Assembly (NCBI RefSeq): GCF_022829515.1
Contig: NZ_JAKSYL010000173.1
Coordinates: forward strand, 1-64,000
Origin: Methylobacterium sp. J-048
Lineage (GTDB): Bacteria; Pseudomonadota; Alphaproteobacteria; Rhizobiales; Beijerinckiaceae
DNA: 64,000 nucleotides
Direction: 5' to 3'
A program made the translations under genes and the position numbers. Under the pieces are notes generated by a model. The model was not told the DNA's origin, ran no database searches, and saw only the letters and a program-made list of their open reading frames with translations. Of this stretch, positions 60,759-64,000 are shown piece by piece. The first letter of the stretch is position 1. Each line of letters starts with the position of its first letter.

Positions 60759-61070
60759 TCAGGCCGCGAGCGCGGTCGGCGCCACGTCGCGGATCCCCAA
60801 GAACCGCTCGACGGCGGGCAAGTCCGAAAACCCCAAAAATTCCGGGCGGAGCGGCTCGGGCAGGCCATCGAAGTTGAGCCCCGGGAAGGTGTCGGGATGC
60901 GGGTAGAGCTGCCACTCGGCCCCGGGCTCCACCGGCGGGAACAGGATCGCAACCTTTTCCGCGCCCAACCGGACGATCCGGGTCGGGCTGTACGACAGGG
61001 TCTCGATGGTCCAGCCCCGATGGTGGTCCCGGCGGGCCTTCAGGGTCCGGTTGCGCGTCGCGCGATGCAT
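60759..61070 (-). CDS. Small protein of unknown function
   Basis: A 103-residue soluble protein. The N terminus is strongly basic (MHRATRNRTLKARRDHHRGW), then a beta-rich part TIETLSYSPTRIVRLGAEKV with AILFPPVEPGAEWQLYPH, and a final LPAVERFLGIRD helix. It has no transmembrane or signal segment. An AGGAG six bases before the ATG shows a good ribosome-binding site. It follows the 228-residue gene on the same strand with 35 bases between, so they are likely an operon. No family recognised; the basic start could bind nucleic acid. Confidence 0.65.
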   Translation of the reverse strand: MHRATRNRTLKARRDHHRGWTIETLSYSPTRIVRLGAEKVAILFPPVEPGAEWQLYPHPDTFPGLNFDGLPEPLRPEFLGFSDLPAVERFLGIRDVAPTALAA

Positions 61071-61105
61071 GGCGGTCTCCTGCGGTTGGGGGAATGGTGT
61101 GAGGG

Positions 61106-61792
61106 TCAGGCGGCGCTGCGGCGGCCGGCGCGCTTGGGCCAGCCGAGCGCCACGAGGCGCGCCTTGGCGTAGTCGCGGACCTCGTCGCGGGTGCCGGGCG
61201 GCATTGCGGCCAGGATCGCCTGGGTGGCGCCGTCGAGCATCAGGTCGGTCACGTCGTTGATGGTCGCGGCCTCGTCGATCCGCCGTTTGAGGTCGCCCTC
61301 GGCCTCGGTGACCTCGTCGAAGGGCTGGGCCTCCTCGAAATCCTCGTCCACCGCCCGGACCGTGGGCAGCTGCGACCGGAACTCGTCGGCCTCCTCCTCG
61401 GAATAGACCAAGCCGTGGAGCTCGATCAGCTTGAGGATGACGCGGTCCTTCCCGCGCTTCTCGGCCATAGCGTAGACGTAGGCCGCCTGCTTGCCCGAGA
61501 CGCGGTAGTTCACGTTGACCAGCGCTTCGCCCATCGACCACTCGATCCGATCGGCGGCCGGCTTTGCGCCGGCCTTGGCCCCAGGCAGGCGCCCGGTCAC
61601 GAGCAGCACGGCCTCGTCCCGCTCGGCCCGGATGATGGTCGGCGGCTCGAACACGATCCCGGCCTGCGCCGCGATGCGCTCCAGGGTCTTGTGGTAGATC
61701 ACAGCGGTGCCCTGGACGCGCCAGACGTTGCCCCCGAAGGGCTCCCCGTAGCGCACCAGGATGTCGGCGATCTGCTTGTCGGCGGTTCGCAT
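61106..61792 (-). CDS. Protein of unknown function, phage-like
   Basis: A 228-residue soluble protein with two parts. The first 95 residues are beta-rich (WRVQGTAVIYHKTLERIAAQ, VFEPPTIIRAERDEAVLLV). The middle reads YVYAMAEKRGKDRVILKLIE, a pattern I associate with proteins coded in phages and plasmids next to ssDNA-annealing or recombination genes (recollection, not a match). The last 80 residues are acidic and then basic (DEDFEEAQPFDEVTEAEGD, later GWPKRAGRRS). No catalytic motif is seen. It sits next to the IS1182 remnant and an AT-rich region, and its partner at 60.8 kb is also unknown. It may have been acquired. Confidence 0.72.
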   Translation of the reverse strand: MRTADKQIADILVRYGEPFGGNVWRVQGTAVIYHKTLERIAAQAGIVFEPPTIIRAERDEAVLLVTGRLPGAKAGAKPAADRIEWSMGEALVNVNYRVSGKQAAYVYAMAEKRGKDRVILKLIELHGLVYSEEEADEFRSQLPTVRAVDEDFEEAQPFDEVTEAEGDLKRRIDEAATINDVTDLMLDGATQAILAAMPPGTRDEVRDYAKARLVALGWPKRAGRRSAA

Positions 61793-61944
61793 GCGGGCTC
61801 ATTCCGGTGAGAGACGGCTGCGTCATCCACAGCTTTCTACGGCGACGCTCTTTGTTCCTGTTTTGTTTCATCGTATATGCTTGATCGTGGTGGTGTGTGC
61901 AAGGGTCGGGGCGGGCTGACCTCGGCGATTGAGGCAGGCTGTGT

Positions 61945-62251
61945 TAGGAAGTCCTGCTCTAACCGGTCGGTCAGCCGAGCCAGCGCGATGTGGCGCTGGG
62001 TCTGCCGCTCCAGGCAGCGGCTCGACGGGATGCGGTCGAGGCAGCCGGACAGGTAGATCTTGAGCAACGTCGCCGGATGGTAGGCCGGACACCGACGGCA
62101 CCGTACTTGCTAAGCCGAGCGTCGTCAGATCAAATTCGTCAACCAACACTTCGGCGAGGTGGCCCGGATGGTCCGAGGTTACGTCGTCGTCCAGACGATG
62201 AGGAAGGAACTGGGTCTGACGACCATCCTCGCCTACGATGAAACGCTTCAT
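61945..62251 (-). pseudogene. IS1182-family transposase remnant, frameshifted and truncated
   Basis: Reading down the minus strand from 62251, MKRFIVGEDGRQTQFLPHRL with DDDVTSDHPGHLAEVLVDEF matches the N terminus of IS1182-type transposases. Near 62095 the frame changes, and AYHPATLLKIYLSGCLDRIP then SSRCLERQTQRHIALARLTD continue the same protein in another frame. Similarity ends near 61945, so only about 100 residues of a roughly 450-residue transposase remain. No terminal inverted repeats were found. It marks an old insertion at the start of the AT-rich accessory segment. Confidence 0.75.
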
Positions 62252-62782
62252 CGCGACTTCCACAAATTGGAAATTACTTTACCAGATCAGAATATTTTTA
62301 CACACCTGTACTCATTGTAAAAATTGGGAACGTCTGCCTTCAGACGCTTGGTGACCCAAGGCTAAGCCACCGATACGTCTGAACTTTTGTCGAAAAATCT
62401 TCAAGAAAGGCGTACGTAAAAGTAATTTTATGCGCCATATCCCAACAATGATCTCAATTATATACTAATATACGGATCAAAACCCCCACAAATCAATATC
62501 AATAATTTGAAAATAGGAAATACTCCTTATCAGCGCCTGCCCATCCCGCATCGCCGCCCTTGTAAGCGATCAGGCGGCATATTTTGTCCTGTAAGCCAGC
62601 GATGCACGCCCTGGACTGTAAGCGCATATTGAGCAGCATCTATATTTGGTTGCGTTCGGATCAATATGCATTATAAGCTTGTAGAGACCGCAATAAGCAA
62701 TAAAAGATGTATTGACAAAGGTATTACAAGTACTAAAAATTTTAAATCCAGAATTTTGCGCTGGTGGATATGGGGATGATCT
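62252..62782. other. AT-rich non-coding region
   Basis: A 531-base stretch with much lower GC than the rest of the window. It holds no convincing gene on either strand; a 77-codon minus-strand frame (62570-62803) overlaps the next gene's start and shows no family features. The region probably carries the acyltransferase promoter and debris of earlier insertions. Confidence 0.45.
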
Positions 62783-63850
62783 ATGGACGACGAAAGGCAT
62801 CAAGCAGCCCTCGACGGCGTCCGTGGTTTTGCAGCCTTTTCAGTTGTATTATTCCACATCGGGCACTGGCTTGATGCCCCATTGGCATCCAATAGTTTTT
62901 TAGCAGTCGATCTATTTTTCCTCCTAAGCGGTTATGTGCTGACTCTCGCTTACGATGGCCGGCTCGCATTTGATTTGCCGGTCGGCCATTTTATCGTTCT
63001 TCGCCTCGTGCGTCTGATGCCGCTCGTTATACTTGGAACAATGATGAGCGCTGTCTATGTAATACTACGCATTCACGTAAAGCACGATGACTTGTCCATA
63101 TCGGATCTCGCAACAGCAGTCGTACTCGGCGCCGTCGACCTGCCGTACTTGACAGCGCCCCTCGTGATCGGCGGAAATCAGGCATTTCCACTCAATGGTC
63201 CTCAGTTTTCGCTGTTTCTCGAAGTCGTCATCAACATTGTTTGGGCCAGTTCAGCCTTCCTTCGAAATAAGTGGGTGGCCTGTTTTATTGCGATTGTCTG
63301 CTTCGGCGCCCTCGCGACGATAGGACATCTTGGGGGAGATACGCCTGAAACGTTTATCAGCGGCTTCCCGCGGGTCGGGGCTTCATTCCTGGGCGGGATC
63401 GCGATCTTTCACCTTGATCGTGCTTTGGCACCCTCGCGTTGGTGGTCGACGACATTCTGGATTTGCTGCGTCGTCACCCTTGCAACGTTCTACGCCCCGA
63501 AGCTGCCGACGGCCTACCAAATCACCTGGATCGCGACTGTTTCGCCTCTCTTGGTGCTATCCGGCGCACGCACCATTTTACGCGGGCGAATTCGCAGTGC
63601 AGCCCTCTTCGGCGGTCGATTATCATATCCAATTTATATCCTTCATTATCCTGTATTTGTTTGGATAAATGGTGTCTATCAAATTATCATAAAGCGGCGA
63701 GATATTGCAATCGAAGGCGCCGCCCTGATGCTTATTATCACTTTAGTCTCATTCGTTGTTTTAAAAATCTATGACGAACCGGTGCGGAACAGGATCAATA
63801 AGTGGCTCAAGCAATCCACCGCCAGCAGGATTTTTCGAACGGCGGATTAA
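62783..63850 (+). CDS. Acyltransferase 3 family membrane protein
   Basis: An integral membrane O-acyltransferase of 355 residues with about ten helices. The family's start is clear, ALDGVRGFAAFSVVLFHIGH, with the catalytic His of LFHIGHW; AVDLFFLLSGYVLTLAYDGR follows, and GGRLSYPIYILHYPVFVW marks the end. It usually acetylates surface sugars such as O-antigen, exopolysaccharide or nodulation factors. The gene has much lower GC than the window average and follows an AT-rich non-coding stretch, a sign of horizontal transfer. It may decorate one of the polysaccharides made by the loci in this window, but no link is shown. Confidence 0.88.
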   Translation: MDDERHQAALDGVRGFAAFSVVLFHIGHWLDAPLASNSFLAVDLFFLLSGYVLTLAYDGRLAFDLPVGHFIVLRLVRLMPLVILGTMMSAVYVILRIHVKHDDLSISDLATAVVLGAVDLPYLTAPLVIGGNQAFPLNGPQFSLFLEVVINIVWASSAFLRNKWVACFIAIVCFGALATIGHLGGDTPETFISGFPRVGASFLGGIAIFHLDRALAPSRWWSTTFWICCVVTLATFYAPKLPTAYQITWIATVSPLLVLSGARTILRGRIRSAALFGGRLSYPIYILHYPVFVWINGVYQIIIKRRDIAIEGAALMLIITLVSFVVLKIYDEPVRNRINKWLKQSTASRIFRTAD

Positions 63851-63941
63851 GTCCCGTGTCCAGCTCGACTGGAACCGGGCCTAACTAAGGTCCGCTTGGA
63901 GACGGTCATCTGGGTGAATGGAACGCCCAGTGGAGTCGAGA

Positions 63942-64000
63942 TCAGAACGTCTGCTTCGCGGCAAAGAGCCAGGGTCTGGTGCCGCCCTTTTCGAACATGT
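63942..64000 (-). CDS. C-terminal end of a possible outer-membrane protein (partial)
   Basis: On the minus strand the last 18 codons before the stop read FEKGGTRPWLFAAKQTF after a Met. Ending in Phe with alternating aromatic residues is typical of outer-membrane beta-barrel C termini such as porins. Only the end is in the window, so no family can be given. Confidence 0.3.
   Translation of the reverse strand, partial: MFEKGGTRPWLFAAKQTF

Noticed and set aside
62570..62803. 77-codon minus-strand frame in the AT-rich gap
   Set aside because: Overlaps the start of the acyltransferase gene; composition does not resemble a real protein.

Overview
The window reads as chromosomal DNA of a high-GC alphaproteobacterium of the order Hyphomicrobiales, most likely Methylobacterium or a close relative. 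This is an inference from gene content: an RcdA-type cell-cycle protein, a cysteine-free L31, a 6S RNA next to 5-formyltetrahydrofolate cyclo-ligase, long palindromic intergenic repeats of the kind common in Methylobacterium and Bradyrhizobium, and strong GC bias with long open frames antisense to most genes. No tRNA, rRNA, CRISPR array or intact prophage was found.

Layout. 0-4 kb: a small phosphoesterase, a Crp/Fnr regulator, CcdA and selenide water dikinase (SelD). 4-9.6 kb: an exopolysaccharide block (two glycosyltransferases, a Wzz/GumC-type chain-length protein and a WecB/TagA/CpsF transferase). 9.7-31 kb: mostly housekeeping genes: Nudix hydrolase, TusA, secreted Tyr/Gly-rich proteins, glutamate-cysteine ligase, RsmE, UbiA, an inositol-phosphatase family enzyme, a cold shock protein, a DJ-1/PfpI protein, a Tat-type phosphoesterase, an L,D-transpeptidase, a PCuAC copper chaperone, RcdA, an orphan MetQ, L31, an ABC exporter and a D-cysteine desulfhydrase-like enzyme. 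31-33.6 kb: a lower-GC flippase plus GT2 pair that looks inserted. 33.8-38.2 kb: a MotA/MotB-like stator pair, a possible 28-residue membrane peptide, YmdB-type phosphodiesterase, the folate cyclo-ligase and 6S RNA.

38.5-52.9 kb is a second, larger polysaccharide locus: a GINT1-like transferase, a Wzz protein with a degenerate kinase domain, a VpsF-like polymerase, a GH5 glycosidase, a DUF1972 glycosyltransferase, a GT4, a sterol-desaturase-family oxidase, a FemAB/CelD-like acyltransferase, a flippase and a class V PLP enzyme. No priming sugar transferase and no Wza-type outer-membrane exporter is in the window, so those must be elsewhere if the pathway is Wzx/Wzy-like. 53-60.8 kb returns to housekeeping: MoeA, IspE, a CLC chloride channel with a divergent MarR regulator, an isoaspartyl methyltransferase-like protein, long-chain polyprenyl diphosphate synthase, a DUF2007 protein and a tRNA/rRNA-type N6-adenine methyltransferase. 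With UbiA and IspE, three genes serve isoprenoid/ubiquinone synthesis.

From about 60.8 kb the character changes: two unrecognised genes, a frameshifted IS1182-type transposase remnant, about 530 bases of AT-rich non-coding DNA and a low-GC acyltransferase 3 gene. This looks like the edge of an accessory region. The less ordinary points are the non-flagellar stator pair with a long coiled coil, the pseudokinase-type co-polymerase, the composite glycosyltransferases, the unrecognised gene pair at 60.8-61.8 kb and five separate palindromic repeats. None of these is proven to be a new system from sequence alone.
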